A DNA stretch of 64,000 bases from Cercis canadensis (taxonomy: Eukaryota; Streptophyta; Magnoliopsida; Fabales; Fabaceae), in contig QAOA01004502.1 in assembly GCA_003255065.1 (NCBI GenBank), positions 1 to 64,000 on the forward strand, given 5' to 3'. The notes beneath the pieces were generated by a model that did not search any database, was not told the origin of the DNA, and saw nothing but the letters and a program-made list of their open reading frames with translations. A program made the position numbers and the translations under genes. Below are positions 8,421-20,900 of this stretch, in pieces (position 1 is the stretch's first letter; each line of letters starts with the position of its first letter).

Positions 8421-11412
8421 GGTCAAGAGTGTTCTATTGTCTAAGCCAACCCTTCTTGTACTTATGTACAAGGATGTTTATTTTACTAACTCTCTTAACC
8501 CTTCTTTGCCTAGTGTGGTTGTTTCTTTGATGCAGGAATTTACTGATATTTTCCCTGAAGAGATACCACATGGTTTGCCTCCCTTGAGGGGCATAGAGCA
8601 CCAGATTAACTTTGTTCCTGGATCGACTATCCCTAATAAACCAGCCTACCGAGCTAATCCTGACGAGACAAAGGAAATTAAAAGGCAAGTGGATGAGCTC
8701 GTACAAAAGGGATTCGTGAAAGAAAGTCTAAGCCCATGTTCAGTTCCAGTTATCTTGGTGCCAAAGAAAGACGGGACATGGCGCATGTGTGTGGATTGCC
8801 GAGCCATCAACCAAATCACGGTTAAGTATAGACATCCTATCCCTAGATTAGATGACATGCTTGATGAGTTGTATGGTTCTAGTGTCTTTTCTAAGATAGA
8901 TTTAGAGAATGGATACTACCAAATTCGCATGAAAGAAGGAGATGAGTGGAAAACTGCATTTAAAACAAAATATGGTTTGTATGAGTGGTTAGTAATGCCT
9001 TTCGGTTTAACTAATGCACCTAGCACTTTCATGAGACTAATGAACCATGTTTTGCGTGCCTTTATTGGAAAATTTGTGGTGGTTTATTTTGATGATATCC
9101 TAGTTTATAGCAAAACCCTAGATGATCATGTGTCACACTTGCATGATGTCTTTATTGCTTTGAGAGAACATAAATTGTATGCTAATTTTAAGAAGTGTGC
9201 ATTTTGTTCCGATTCTGTTATATTTCTTGGGTTTGTTGTAAGTTCTAAGGGTATTAGCATGGATGAGGAGAAGGTTAAGGCAATCCGAGATTGGCCTACA
9301 CCTAAGAATGCGAATGAGGTAAGATCTTTCCATGGCTTAGCTAGATTTTATAGGCGGTTTGTAAAGAATTTCAGCACCATAGCCGCACCCCTAAATGAAC
9401 TAGTTAAGAAAAATGTGAGCTTTAAGTGGGGCGAGGAACAAGAGAGGGCATTTACCACTTTAAAGGAAACTTTAACTAGTGCTCCTCTTTTATGTTTGCC
9501 TAACTTTGACAGAGCTTTTGAGATTGAATGTGATGCTTCAGGTATTGGAATAGGGGCTATTTTGATGCAGGATTCCAAGCCTATTGCATATTTCAGTGAG
9601 AAGCTTAATGGGGCCGCATTAAATTATCCCACTTATGATAAAGAGCTTTATGCTCTAGTGAGGACTCTCCAAACGTGGCAGCACTATCTATGACCTCGGG
9701 AATTCATCATTCATTCAGATCATGAGAGCTTGAAGTATCTGAAATCCCAGGGTAAGTTAAATAAGAGACATGCCAAATGGTTAGAGTTCATTGAGACGTT
9801 CCCCTATGTTATTAAATATAAAGCTGGGAAGGAGAATGTCGTTGCTGATGCCTTGTCTAGAAGGTATACTTTAATTATTGCTTTGCATGCTAAGCTATTA
9901 GGTTTTGAGCTTATCAAAGACTTGTATGAATCTGATTCTGATTTCGATCAGCTATGGATTGCTTGTGCTAAGTATGCTAGTGGTGATTATTATAGGCATG
10001 ATGGGTACTTGTTTAAGAAAGATAAATTATGTGTGCCTGCATGTTCTATACGTGATTTGCTTGTTAGAGAGACGCATGGTGGTGGCCTAATGGGGCACTT
10101 TGGTGTTAAAAAGACTTTGGATATTTTACATGAACATTTTTATTGGCCTCACATGAAACATGATGTGCTTTCTATTTGTGACAAGTGTATTACTTGTAAA
10201 CAGGCCAAGTCCAAAGTTATGCCACATGGACTTTATACACCATTGCCTATACCTAGTCAACCTTGGATTGATATTTCTATGGATTTTGTACTAGGGCTGC
10301 CAAGGTCACCAAGTGGGAAAGATAGTATCTTTGTGGTTGTTGATAGGTTTAGCAAGATGGCTCACTTTATTGGTTATGCTAAAACTAATGATGCAACATA
10401 TATTGCTGACTTGTTCTTTAAAGAAATAGTGTGCTTGCATGGTTTACCTAGAACAATAGCGAGTGATAGAGATGTGAAGTTCCTAAGTCACTTTTGGCGA
10501 ACCCTATGGGGTCGATTGGGGACTAAGCTTCTGTTTTCTACGGTTGCACATCCACAGACAGATGGGCAAACTGAGGTTGTTAATAGAACACTTGCTACTA
10601 TATTGCGTGCTATTATGCAAAAGAATCTTAAGCGTTGGGAATAATTTTTGCCGCATGTTGAGTTTGCTTATAATCGCACTGTACATTCTACTACTTCTTA
10701 TTCCCCTTTTGAGATTGTTTATGGATTTAATCCTTTAACTCCCTTGGATATTTTACCTTTGCCTACTAATGAGTTTGCTAATCTTGATGGTAAGCACAAG
10801 GGAGATTTTGTTAGAGACTTGCATTCCAAGGTTCGGGCTAATATTGAGAAGAAGAATGAGCAATATGCTAGGCAAGCCAACAAGGGCCGAACTAGGGTTA
10901 TATTCGAACCAGGTGATTGGGTTTGGGTACACCTTAGGAAAGGACGGTTTCCTACCAAACGGAAATCAAAGTTGCACCCTCAAGGAGATGGGCCGTTTGA
11001 GGTCCTTGAGCGGATTAATGACAATGCCTAAAAAATCAATCTTCCTGGTGAGTATGGCAATGTTAGTGCTACTTTTAATGTTGCTGACTTAACCTTGTTT
11101 GATGTAAGTGACGATTCAGATTCAAGGACGAATCCTTCCAAGGAGGGAGGGAATGATGCGAATCAGCTTGCTACACGCTCTAACCCTAGGAGTGTTCATG
11201 ATCCCTTGCTTGGAGTTGGAGGCCCGATAACTAGAAGCAGAGCTAAGGGAGTGAGAGAGGCATTGTTGAGCCTAGTCCAAGAGGTGCAGGCCAAGGAAAG
11301 AGTAGTTGGGCCAAGTTCAGAGTTGAGATGGATCACTTATCTGTCTCTTGTAGAAGGTGCACATGGGCCAGCTTGGAGCCCAAGTTTGGAGAAGGCCAAA
11401 AATTATGTTTAA
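8398..11412 (+). pseudogene. pol: E2 pol: reverse transcriptase, RNase H, integrase and LTR-encoded tail, three stops
   Basis: The frame that overlaps the end of gag-protease encodes RT with [29 protein letters not shown] and YFDD at 9085-9096. RNase H follows ([14 protein letters not shown], about 9525; VADALSRR, about 9843). Integrase has the HHCC zinc finger ([15 protein letters not shown]...CDKCITC, about 10096-10200) and DDE residues in [17 protein letters not shown] and [12 protein letters not shown]. Stops are TGA at 9691 (a Trp position), TAA at 10642 and TAA at 11029. There is no classical chromodomain. After GDGPFEVLERINDNA and SATFNVADLTLFD the frame runs past the polypurine tract into the 3' LTR to 11412, with GPITRSRAKGVREALLSLVQ. 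Only three stops and one indel over 3 kb indicate a recent loss of function. Confidence 0.95.
11141..11153 (+). promoter_or_regulatory. E2 polypurine tract
   Basis: AGGAGGGAGGGAA immediately precedes the 3' LTR (TGATG at 11154). Confidence 0.9.
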
Positions 11413-11826
11413 TTTAATTAGTTTTATTTTTGGGCCTTTATGTTTATGGGCCAAAACATTTAATTAGTTTTAAATTCATTTTTAATATGTTGGGCCTTTA
11501 TGTCTATGGGCCAAACTGGGTATTAGGGTTTTATTAACTTTCTTAGAGGATCCATCATAGCTTGTAGCCTCCTAGCCGAATTGCCTATATAAGGAATTCG
11601 TGTATGCCTTTGCAAAACAGTTTTGGAGATTAATAGTATTCAGTTTCTGAATTATTGAGTTTCTCTGGATTGAGAGCTTCCCTGTTGTTCTTGGGCAAAG
11701 AACTTGAACTTGAACTTACCAAGGATCCTTCCTTGCTAAGGGTTCACCCTATTGAGATAACCAAGGTCATCCCACAGTTTGGTATCCAGACACTCCGTTC
11801 GATCCTTTGGGTATGCGAACGCATCA
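11154..11826 (+). repeat. E2 3' LTR
   Basis: 673 bp, TGATGCGAATC to GCGAACGCATCA, followed by the TTAGG duplication at 11827-11831. Its first ~260 bp are also coding frame for the pol tail. Confidence 0.95.
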
Positions 11827-11831
11827 TTAGG

Positions 11832-12312
11832 GCTTATGTTAGATAGTTTTAAGACTTGTTTAATTAGGGCTGGAGGTTTTGGGTCATTTTGGTAATAAGT
11901 TTAGTTGAACCTTCATTTTGCTATTTAAGGAGCTAAGGCCTTTGTCCTTAGAATCAGAATTAAGAATTTGATAATTGAATTGAGAGTTTCTCTCTTGTTC
12001 TCTCCATGGAGAGCTTAAGCCATCTAGGTGGATTCCTAGCATGGTGGACCTAAACCTTATCACTCTCCCCTTTCCCCAATCTAGAGTGTGGCGGTTTATT
12101 CACTTCTCCATCTTGTTCATGTTGATTGTTGATTATTCGGATTAAGGAGGGTTAGTTAAGCTTTGCTGAAACTAGGTTGCCTAATTTGATAATCAAAGGT
12201 TTTCACCTAATTCCATTCATCTTTTCTTGATTTTCTATTACTTGACCTTACTTGGGATCCTTGGCTAATTTGGATTGGATTTGGCTTGGTTTCTTCAAGT
12301 GGATCCTCATCA
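11832..12312 (+). repeat. E1 3' LTR, right part
   Basis: The continuation of the E1 LTR after the E2 insertion. It has a TATA-like CTATTTAAGG at 11921 and ends GGATCCTCATCA. The next base begins the minisatellite, so the LTR end is sharp. Confidence 0.85.
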
Positions 12313-12628
12313 ACTGCTTTTCTTGCGCCTCACTCCACTCGTTGGTTAACCGGTTTTCTTGCGCGTCACTCTATCTCCCCCGAAAATTGCTCTCTCCTGA
12401 GTGTCAATCTTTTCTTCCCTGAGGATTGCTTTCTTGCGCGTCACGCCACTCGCTTTTAGATTGCTTTCTTGCACGTCACTCCATCTCCCCCGAGGAGTTC
12501 ATTCTTGTATGACACACTCTCTCTGTTCACTGGTGGATTGCTTTCTTGCTTGCGCGTCACTCCATCTCCCCTAAGGGCTGCTGTCTTGTGTGTCAGTCTA
12601 CTCGCTTGTAGAATGGTTTTTTGCGCGT
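12313..12628 (+). repeat. ~36-bp minisatellite, left block
   Basis: Degenerate tandem units of about 35-37 bp resemble TCACTCCATCTCCCCCGAGG followed by ATTGCTTTCTTGCGCG. The first ~125 bp are a close copy of 14721-14842. The period is near a multiple of 3, which leaves long accidental open frames on both strands. Confidence 0.85.
12624..12628. repeat. Target site duplication of solo LTR, left copy
   Basis: CGCGT here is repeated at 14061-14065, exactly flanking the TGATG...CATCA block between them. Confidence 0.85.
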
Positions 12629-14060
12629 TGATGAACACACTTTTTATACAATAGTTATCCCTCATATTTAGTCTTTTAAACCTCTTTTGGGCTGAATTGA
12701 GTAGACTTGGACCTCATTTGATGACTTTGGATCCATTTGTGCCTAATTGTAATTTCCAGCAATACTGAGCATTTTATGCTGTCTCTGTGTTTCATGCCTA
12801 TCTTGAGTTCTGAATGTCTGAAAATTTCGAGTCTTACCTTGTAGGAAAGCTGAGAGAATTATATAAAACTTTCATTCAGGGCTCCAAAGCCAATTTGGAC
12901 GTCCAGAAGGTCATATGCAGCCTAGAAGCTAGAGAAGACATGCTGTCGCAGGATCCTGACCTACATGCAGTGTTTGGGCCATAACTTGAGCTGTAAATGT
13001 CATATGGACTTGAAATTGGTACCATTGGAAATCTAACAGACAGAGCTTCAATTTTTATGAAGACTGGTTAACTAGATTCTATATAGAAGATGGTCTTATT
13101 TTTACTGTCAAAGTTAGCTGATTGTTCCAGAAACCTATTGGCACTTAAATGGGCCTAACTTCCTCATGACAAGTCCAAATGAGCCCAAACCAAAGCCCAA
13201 TTAAAGCTAAGGCCCATGGGAACAAGTGTGCCCTAAGGGAAATTTGGGTGTGCATGTAATTTTGGAGGTCTATATCTTCAGAAAAGGGCAGCCGAAATTG
13301 GGAATCAAGTCATTTAGATATTTTAGACAGCTTTTGAGCTTTCCTTAGTCTTTAAGTTTTCTCTTCAGATATTTTGTAAGAAATTGGCTTCTCTTGTTCA
13401 TGGAGGGCTAATTCATCAAATCAATCCAGGTTTTGGCTGTTCTGATTATTGGTTTTGAGATTATGTGTTGTTGTTATTCATTTAGTTGTTAATCAAGTTC
13501 TTTCAATGCTCTAAAATATTCTATTTGAATTGTTTAATTCGGATTTGGATTATTCATGTGTTCATTGCTTAATTGCATGTGATAAAAGAGGATTGTATGG
13601 TTGATTAATGTTTCTGAGCTTTTGGATGGATTAATTACCTTGGCTGGATCATGGACTTAGGTAAAACTAGACTTGAATGTTTGCTAAATTCATTTAGTCT
13701 TAGTTAATTCCGAATTCTGGTTGCTTAACCAGTGGACATCCATAGAGGACTGAGAGGCATCTTGATGTTTTCTAAGGCCAAGAACATGGTTAATAATTGA
13801 ATGGATCATTGGAAATCAATGCTGGATTAAAATCAGAATCAGCTAAGACTTGGATTGGTTGTTTTCTCTAAAAGTTTACCACTTACAATTAATTTCTGTT
13901 AAACACATGAACAAACAAAACCCCCTGTTGATATGTTTCTAAATATGATTCACTAAATAGAACAATCCTTAGGTTCGACTTAGGGCTGCCTTATGCTACA
14001 AGTAGCTTACGTAACAGACCTTAAACTTTAACTAATTTGAGAAGCCTCGGCAGCTCATCA
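12629..14060 (+). mobile_element. Solo LTR (1,432 bp) with CGCGT target duplication
   Basis: The block starts TGATGAACACAC, ends CAGCTCATCA and is flanked by 5-bp duplicates. It interrupts the minisatellite. It has no coding capacity. The 3' part (CCTTAGGTTCGACTTAGGGC) is of the kind seen near the ends of several plant gypsy LTRs. A single LTR with a TSD and no internal region is what LTR-LTR recombination leaves behind. The family is not identified. Confidence 0.82.
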
Positions 14061-14842
14061 CGCGTGACTCCATCTCCCCTGAGAATTGCTTTTCTTTCCA
14101 CATCAATCCATCGGCCCCGAGAGTTGCTTTCTTGCACGCCAATCCATCTCCCCCGAGGACTACGTTCTAGTGCGTCGCTCCAATAACTGGTGGTGGGCTT
14201 TCTTATGCAGCACCCCACTGGGGCCCCGAAGATTGTTCCCGTGCTCGTCACTCCTTCACCAAGTGGGATTGCTTTTCGTCTGCATCACTCTTCTCACCGG
14301 TGGATTCCTTTCTTGCAAGTCGAGTACTCCATCTCTCCCGGGGACTGCTTTCTTGCGTGTCACACAATCTCCTCCTAGCACTGCTTTCTGGCTCATCACT
14401 CCATCTTGCTGGTTGGTTGCTTTCTTGCGCTTCACTCCATCTCCCCCCGACAACTACTTCCTTTCGCATCGCTTCACTCACCGGTGAATTGCTTTCTTGC
14501 ACGTCAATCTTTCTACCTGGAGGATTGCTTTCTTGCACATCATGCCACTCGCTTGTGAATTGGTTTCTTGCGCGTCACTCCATCTTGCCCAAGGACTACT
14601 TTCTTTTTTATATGAAACTCCGCGTTGCCGGATTCTTGCATGTCACTCTGTCTCCCCCTAGGAATTGCTTTCTTTTGCGACACCGATAGATTGGTTCCTT
14701 GTGCATGATGTGTCACTCGACGACTGCTTTTATTGCGCCTCACTCTACTCGTTGGTTAACCGGTTTTCTTGCGCGTCACTCTATCTCCCCCGAGAATTAC
14801 TCTCTCTTGAGCGTCAATCTTTTCTTCCTCGATGATTGCTTT
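14061..14842 (+). repeat. ~36-bp minisatellite, right block
   Basis: This is about 20 degenerate units of 35-37 bp, the same repeat as 12313-12628. Open frames on both strands (for example 14086-14487 + and 14248-14538 -) encode ~12-residue repeats such as QESNPPGR but have no other sign of being genes. Confidence 0.88.
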
Positions 14843-14977
14843 CTTGATGTTTTCTAAGGCCAAGAACATGGTTAATAATTGAATAGATCATTCGAAATCA
14901 ATGCTGTATTAAAATCAGAATCAGTTAAGACTTGAATTAGTTGTTTTCTCTAAAAGTTTACCACTTACAATTAATTT
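14843..14977 (+). repeat. 135-bp displaced fragment of the solo LTR
   Basis: The block matches 13761-13895 at the same length with a handful of substitutions. It joins the minisatellite directly to the 104-bp satellite, with no target duplication. Confidence 0.93.
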
Positions 14978-17900
14978 AAACAGCGATGAACCAAAACAGG
15001 GCCCTAGGCCAGATATAGTGACTCACCAGGAAACTATCCAACCCCAGATACAGTGAATCAGAAGAAAAATATCTGAGTTTGAAACAGGGATGAACCGAAA
15101 CAGGGTCCCGGGGCAGATATAGTGACTCACCAGGAAACTGTCCAGCCTCAGATACATTGAACCATAAGAAAAATATCTGAGTTAGAAACAGGGATGAACC
15201 GAAAATGGGTCCCGGGGCAGATATAGTGACTCACCAGGAATCTATCCAGTCCTAGATACAATGAATTATAAGAAAAATATCCGAGTTAGAAACATTTAGA
15301 AACAGGGATGAACCGAAACAGGGCCCCGGGACAGATATAGTGACTCACCAGGAAACTGTCCAGCCCCAGATACAGTGAACCAAAAGAAAAATATCCAAGT
15401 TAGAAACAGTTAGAAACAGGGATGAACCGAAATAGGGTCCCGGGGCAGATATAGTGACTCACCAGGAAATTGTCCAGCCCCAGATACAGTGAACCATAAG
15501 AAAAATATCCGAGATAGAAACAGTTAGAAACAGGGATGAACCGAAAACGGGTCCCGGGGCAGATATAGTGACTCACTAGGAATCTGTCCAGTCCTAGATA
15601 CAGTTAACTATAAGAAAAATATCCGAGTTAGAAACATCTAGAAACAGGGATGAATCGAAACAGGGTCCCGGGGCAGATATAGTGACTCACCAGGAAACTG
15701 TTCAACCCCAGATACAGTGAACCAAAAGAAAAATATCCGACTTAGAAACAGTTAGAAACTGGGATGAACCGAAAACGGGTCCCGGGGCATATATAGTGAC
15801 TCACCAGGAAACTGTCCAGCCCCAGATACAGTGAACCATAAGAAAAATATATGAGTTAAAAACAGGGATGAACCGAAAATGGGTCCCGGGGCAGATATAG
15901 TGACCCACCAGGAAACTATCCAGTCTCAGATACAGGGAACCATAAGAAAAATATCTGACTCAGATACAGGGATGAACCTAGACAAGGTCCCGTGGCAGAT
16001 ATAGTGACTCAACAGGAAACTGTCCCGTCCCAGATACAGTGAACCATAAGAATATTATCCAACTCAAATATAGGGATGAACCGAAACAGGGTCCCGATCC
16101 ACATATAGTGACTCAACAGGAAACATTGCCGTCCCAGATACAGTGAACCATAAGAAAAATATCTGACTCAGATACAGGGATGAACCGACACAGGGTCCCG
16201 GTGCAGATATAGTGACTCACAAGGAAACTGTTCCGTCCCAGATACAGTGAACCCTAAGAAAAATATCCGAGTTAGAAACAGGGTCCCGGGACAGATATAG
16301 TGACTTACCAGAAAACTGTCCCGTCCAAGATACAATGATGCAGAAGAAAAATATCCGAGTCAAAAATAGGGATAAACCGAAACAGGGTCCCGGGCCAGAT
16401 ATAGTGACTCACCAGGAAACTGTCCAGCCCCAGATACAGTGAACCATAAGAAAAATATTCGAGTTAGAAACATGGATGAACCGAAACAGAGTTCCGGGGC
16501 AGATATAGTGACTCACAACGAAACAGTCCCGTCCCAGATACATTGATCCACAAGAATAATATCCGAGTGAGAAATAGGGATGAACCGAAACATGGTCCCG
16601 GGTCAGATATAGTGACTCACCAAGAAACAGTCCCGTCCCAGATACAGTAAACCATAAGAAAAATATTCGAGTTAGCAACATGGATGAACCGAAACAGGGA
16701 CCCGGGGCAAATATAGTGACTCGCCAGGAAACTGTTCTGTCCCAGATACAATGAACCATAAGAAAAATATCAGAGTCAGAAACAGGGATTAACAGAAATA
16801 GGGCCCTGGGCCAGATATAGTGACTCACCAGGAAACTGTCCAGTCCTAGACACAGGGAACCATAAGAAAAATATCTGACTCAGATACAGGGATGAACCGA
16901 AACAGGGCCCAGGGCCAGATATAGTGACTCACCAGGAAACTGTCCAGCCCCAGATACAGTGAACCAAAAGAAAAATATCCGAGTTAGAAACAGTTAGAAA
17001 CAGGGATGAACCGAAACAGGGTCCCGGGGAAGATATAGTGACTCACCAGGAAACTGTCCAGCCCCAGATACACTAAACCATTAGAAAAATATCCGAGTAA
17101 GAAACTGGGGTGAACCGAAACAGGGTCCCGGGGCAGATATAGTGACTCACCAGGAAATTGTCTAGCCGCAGATACAATAAACCATAAGAAAAATATCCGA
17201 GTTCGAAACAGGGATGAACCAAAAAGGGGTCCCGGGGCAGATATAGTGACTCACCAGAAATCTGTCCAGTCCTAGATACATTGAACTATAAGAAAAATGT
17301 CCGAGTTAGAAACATTTAGAAACAGGGATGAACCGAAACAGGGTCCCAGGGCAGATATAATGACTCATCAGGAAACCGTCCAGCCCCAAATACAGCGAAC
17401 GAAAAGAAAAATATCCGAGTCCGAAACAGTTAAAAACAGGGATGAACCGAAATTGGGTCCCGGGGCAGATATAGTCACTAACCAGGAAACTGTCCAACCC
17501 CACATACGGTGAACCATATGCAAAATATCCGAGTTAGAAACAGGGATGAACCGAAAACGGGTCCCGGGGCAGATATAGTGACTCAACAGGAGTCCGTCTA
17601 GTCCTCGATACAGTTAACTAGAAGAAAAATATCCGAGTTAGAAACATTTAGAAACAGGGATGAACCGAAACAGGGCCCCGAGGCAAATACAGTGACTCAC
17701 AAGGAAACTGTCCAGTACCAGACAAAGTGAACAACAAGAAAAATATCCGAGTCAGAAACAGGGATGAACCGAAACAGGCCGTAGGCCAGATATAGTGACT
17801 CAATAGGAAACTATCCAGCCCCAGATACAGTGAATTAGAAGAAAAATATCTAAGTTAGAAACAGGGATGAACCGAAACAGGGTCCCGGGGCAGATATAAT

Positions 17901-20900
17901 GACTCACCAGGAAACTGTCCAGCCCCAGATACATTGAACCATAAGAAAAATATCTGAGTTAGAAACAGGGATGAACCGAAAATGGGTCCCGGGGCAGATA
18001 AAGTGACTCACCAGGAATCTGTCCAGTCATAGATACAGTGAATTATAAGAAAAATATCCGAGTTAGAAACATTTAGAAACAGGGATGAACCGAAACAGGG
18101 CCCCAGGGCAGATATAGTGACTCACCAGGAAACTGTCCAGCCCTAGATACAGTGAACCAAAAGAAAAATATCTGAGTTAGAAACAGGGATGAACAGAAAA
18201 ACGGTCCCGGGGCAGATATAGTGACTCACCAGGAAACTGTCCAGCCCCAGATACAGTGAACCATAAGCAAAATATCCGAGTTAGAAACAGGGATGAACCG
18301 AAAACAGGTCCCGGGGCAGATATAGTGACTCACCAGGAAACTGTCCAGCCCCAGATACAGTGAACCATAAGAAAAATATCCAAGTGAGAAACAGTTAGAA
18401 ATATGGATGAACCGAAAACGGGTCCAGGGGCAGATATAGTGACTCACCAGGAAACTGTCCAGCCCCAGATACAGTGAACCATAAGAAAAATATCCGAGTT
18501 AGAAATAGTTAGAAACAGGGATGAACCGAAAACGGGTCTCGAGAAAGATATATTGACTCACCAGGAATCTCTCCAGTCCTCGATACAGTGAACTATAAGA
18601 AAAGTATCCGAGTTAGAAAAAGTTAGAAACAGGGATGAACCGAAAAAGGGTCCTGGGGCAGATATAGTGACTCAGCAGGAAACTGTCCAGCCCCAGATAA
18701 AGAGAACCATAAGAAAAATATCTGACTCAGACACAGGGATGAACCGAAACAGGGTCCTGGGGCAGATATAGTGACTCACCAGGAAACTATCTAGCCCCAG
18801 ATACAGTAAACCATAAGAAAAATATCCGAGTTAGAAACAGGGATGAAACGAAAACGGGTCCCGGGGCAGATATAGTGACTCACCAGAAATCTGTCTAGTC
18901 TGAGATACAATGAACTATAAGAAAAACGTCCGAGTTAGAAACATTTAGAAACAGGGATGAACCGAAACAGGGTCCCGGGGCAGATATAGTGAGTCACAAG
19001 GAAACTGCTCTGTCCCAGATACAGTGAACCGTAAGAAAAATATCCGAGTCAGAAACAGGGATGAACCGAAATAGGGCTCTGGGCCAGATATAGTGACTCA
19101 CTAGGAAACTGTCCAGTCCTAGATACATTGAACTATAAGAAAAGATCCGGGTTAGAAACAGGGATGAACAGAAAACGGGTTCTGGGGCATATACACTTAC
19201 TCAACAGGAATCTGTCAAGTCCTAGATACAGTGAATTATAAGTAAAATATCCAAGTTAGAAACATTTAGAAACAGGGATGAACCGAAACAGGGTCCCGAG
19301 GCAGATATAATGACTCACTAGGGAACTGTCCAGTCCAAGATAAAGTGAACCATAAGAAAAATATCCGAGTTAGAAACAGGGATGAACCGAAACATGGTCC
19401 CGGGGTAGATATAGTGACTCACCAGGACACTGTCCAGCCCCAGATACAGTGAACCATAAGAAAAATATCCGAGTTAGAAACAGGAATGAATCGAAAACGG
19501 GTCCCGGGGCAGATATAGTGACTCACCAGGAAACTGTCCAGTCCCAGATAAAGTGAACCCTAAGAAAAATATCTGAGTCAGAAACAGGGATGGACCGAAA
19601 CAGGCCCTAGGCCAGATATAGCGACCCAACAGGAAACTAACCAACCCCAGATACAGTGAACCAGAAGAAAAATATCTGAGTTAGAAACAGGGACGAACCG
19701 AAAATGGGTCCCGGGGCAGATATAGTGACTCACCAGGAAACTGTCCAGCCCCAGATATAGTAAACCATAAGAAAAATATCCGATTTAGAAATAGTTAGAA
19801 ACAGGGATGAACTGAAAACGGGTCTCGAGACAGATATAGTGACTCAACAGGAATCTGTCCAGTCCTCGATACAGTGAACTATAAGACAAGTATCCGAGTT
19901 AGAAACAGTTAGATACAGGGATGAACCGAAAACGGGTCCCGGGGCAGATATAGTGACTCACCAGAAATCTGTCAAGTCCTAGATACATTGAACTATAAGA
20001 AAAATTTCCGAGTTAGAAACATTTAGAAACAGGGATGAACCGAAACAGGGTCCCGGGGCAGATATAGTGACTCACCAGGAAACTGTCCAGCCCTAGAAAT
20101 AGTGTACCAAAAGAAAAATATCCGAGTTAGAAACAGTTAGAAATAGGGATTAATCCAAAACGGGTCCCGGGGCAGATATAGTGACTAACTAGGAAACTGT
20201 CCAACCCACATACGGTGAACCATATGCAAAATATCCGAGTTAGAAACAGGGATGAACCGAAAACATGTCCCGAGGCAGATATAGTGACTAACCAGGAATC
20301 TGTCCAGTCATAGATACAGTGAATTATAAGAAAAGTATCTGAGTTAGAAACATTTAGAAACAGGGATGAACCGAAACAGGGCCCCGGGGCTGATATAGTG
20401 ACTCACCAGGAAACTGTCCAGCCCCAGATACAGTGAACCAAAAGAAAAATATCCGAGTTAGAAACATGGATGAATAGAAAAAGGGTCCCAAGATAGATAT
20501 GGTGACTCACCAGGAAACTGTCCAGCCCCAGATACAGTGAACCATAAGCAAAATATCCGAGTTAGAAACAAGGATGAACCGAAAACGGGTCCCGTGGCAG
20601 ATATAGTGACTCACCAGGAAACTGTCTAGCCCCAGATACAGTGAACCATAAGAAAAATATCCGAGTTAATAACAGTTAGAAATAGGGATGAACCGAAAAC
20701 GGTCCAGGGGCAGATATAGTGACACACCAGGAAACTGTCCAGCCACAGATACAGTGAACCATAAGAAAAATATCCGAGTTAGATACAGTTAGAAACAAGG
20801 ATGAACCGAAAACGGGTCTCGGGACAGATATAGTGACTCACCAGGAATATGTCCAGTCCTCGATACAATGAACTGTAAGAAAAGTATCTGAGTTAGAACC

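Larger units (their letters stand above)
4988..11826 (+). mobile_element. E2: structurally complete Ty3/gypsy (CRM-like chromovirus) retrotransposon, coding frames broken
   Basis: The 6.84-kb element has two LTRs (674 and 673 bp), TGATG...CATCA ends, a PBS for initiator tRNA-Met, gag, protease, RT, RNase H, integrase, a polypurine tract and a 5-bp TSD (TTAGG). It inserted into the 3' LTR of E1 in the same orientation. By eye the two LTRs differ at about eight bases and one indel, so the insertion is young. The coding region has stops at 7002, 9691, 10642 and 11029 and a frameshift near 8410, so this copy cannot encode its own proteins. The order RT-RNaseH-INT fixes it as Ty3/gypsy; CRM affinity rests on the pol tail encoded in the 3' LTR. 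Confidence 0.95.
1..12312 (+). mobile_element. E1: non-autonomous Ty3/gypsy element, 5' LTR outside window
   Basis: The element runs from an untranslated leader through gag, a long non-catalytic open frame, a polypurine tract at 4522-4534 and a 3' LTR that starts TGATG (4536) and ends CATCA (12308-12312). Its 3' LTR is split by the E2 insertion (4988-11826). Gag and the polyprotein tail (motif SDLRSNPFKEGG) resemble those of E2, but I find no protease, no catalytic RT and no recognisable integrase. The DNA immediately right of the LTR is the 36-bp minisatellite, so E1 inserted into it. The 5' LTR, PBS and left target duplication are not visible. Lineage (CRM-like chromovirus) is inferred from the tail that reads into the LTR. 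Confidence 0.85.

Noticed and set aside
14086-14743. Overlapping open frames on both strands over the minisatellite
   Set aside because: They follow from the near-36-bp period; the residue repeats mirror the DNA repeat and no start context or domain supports a gene.
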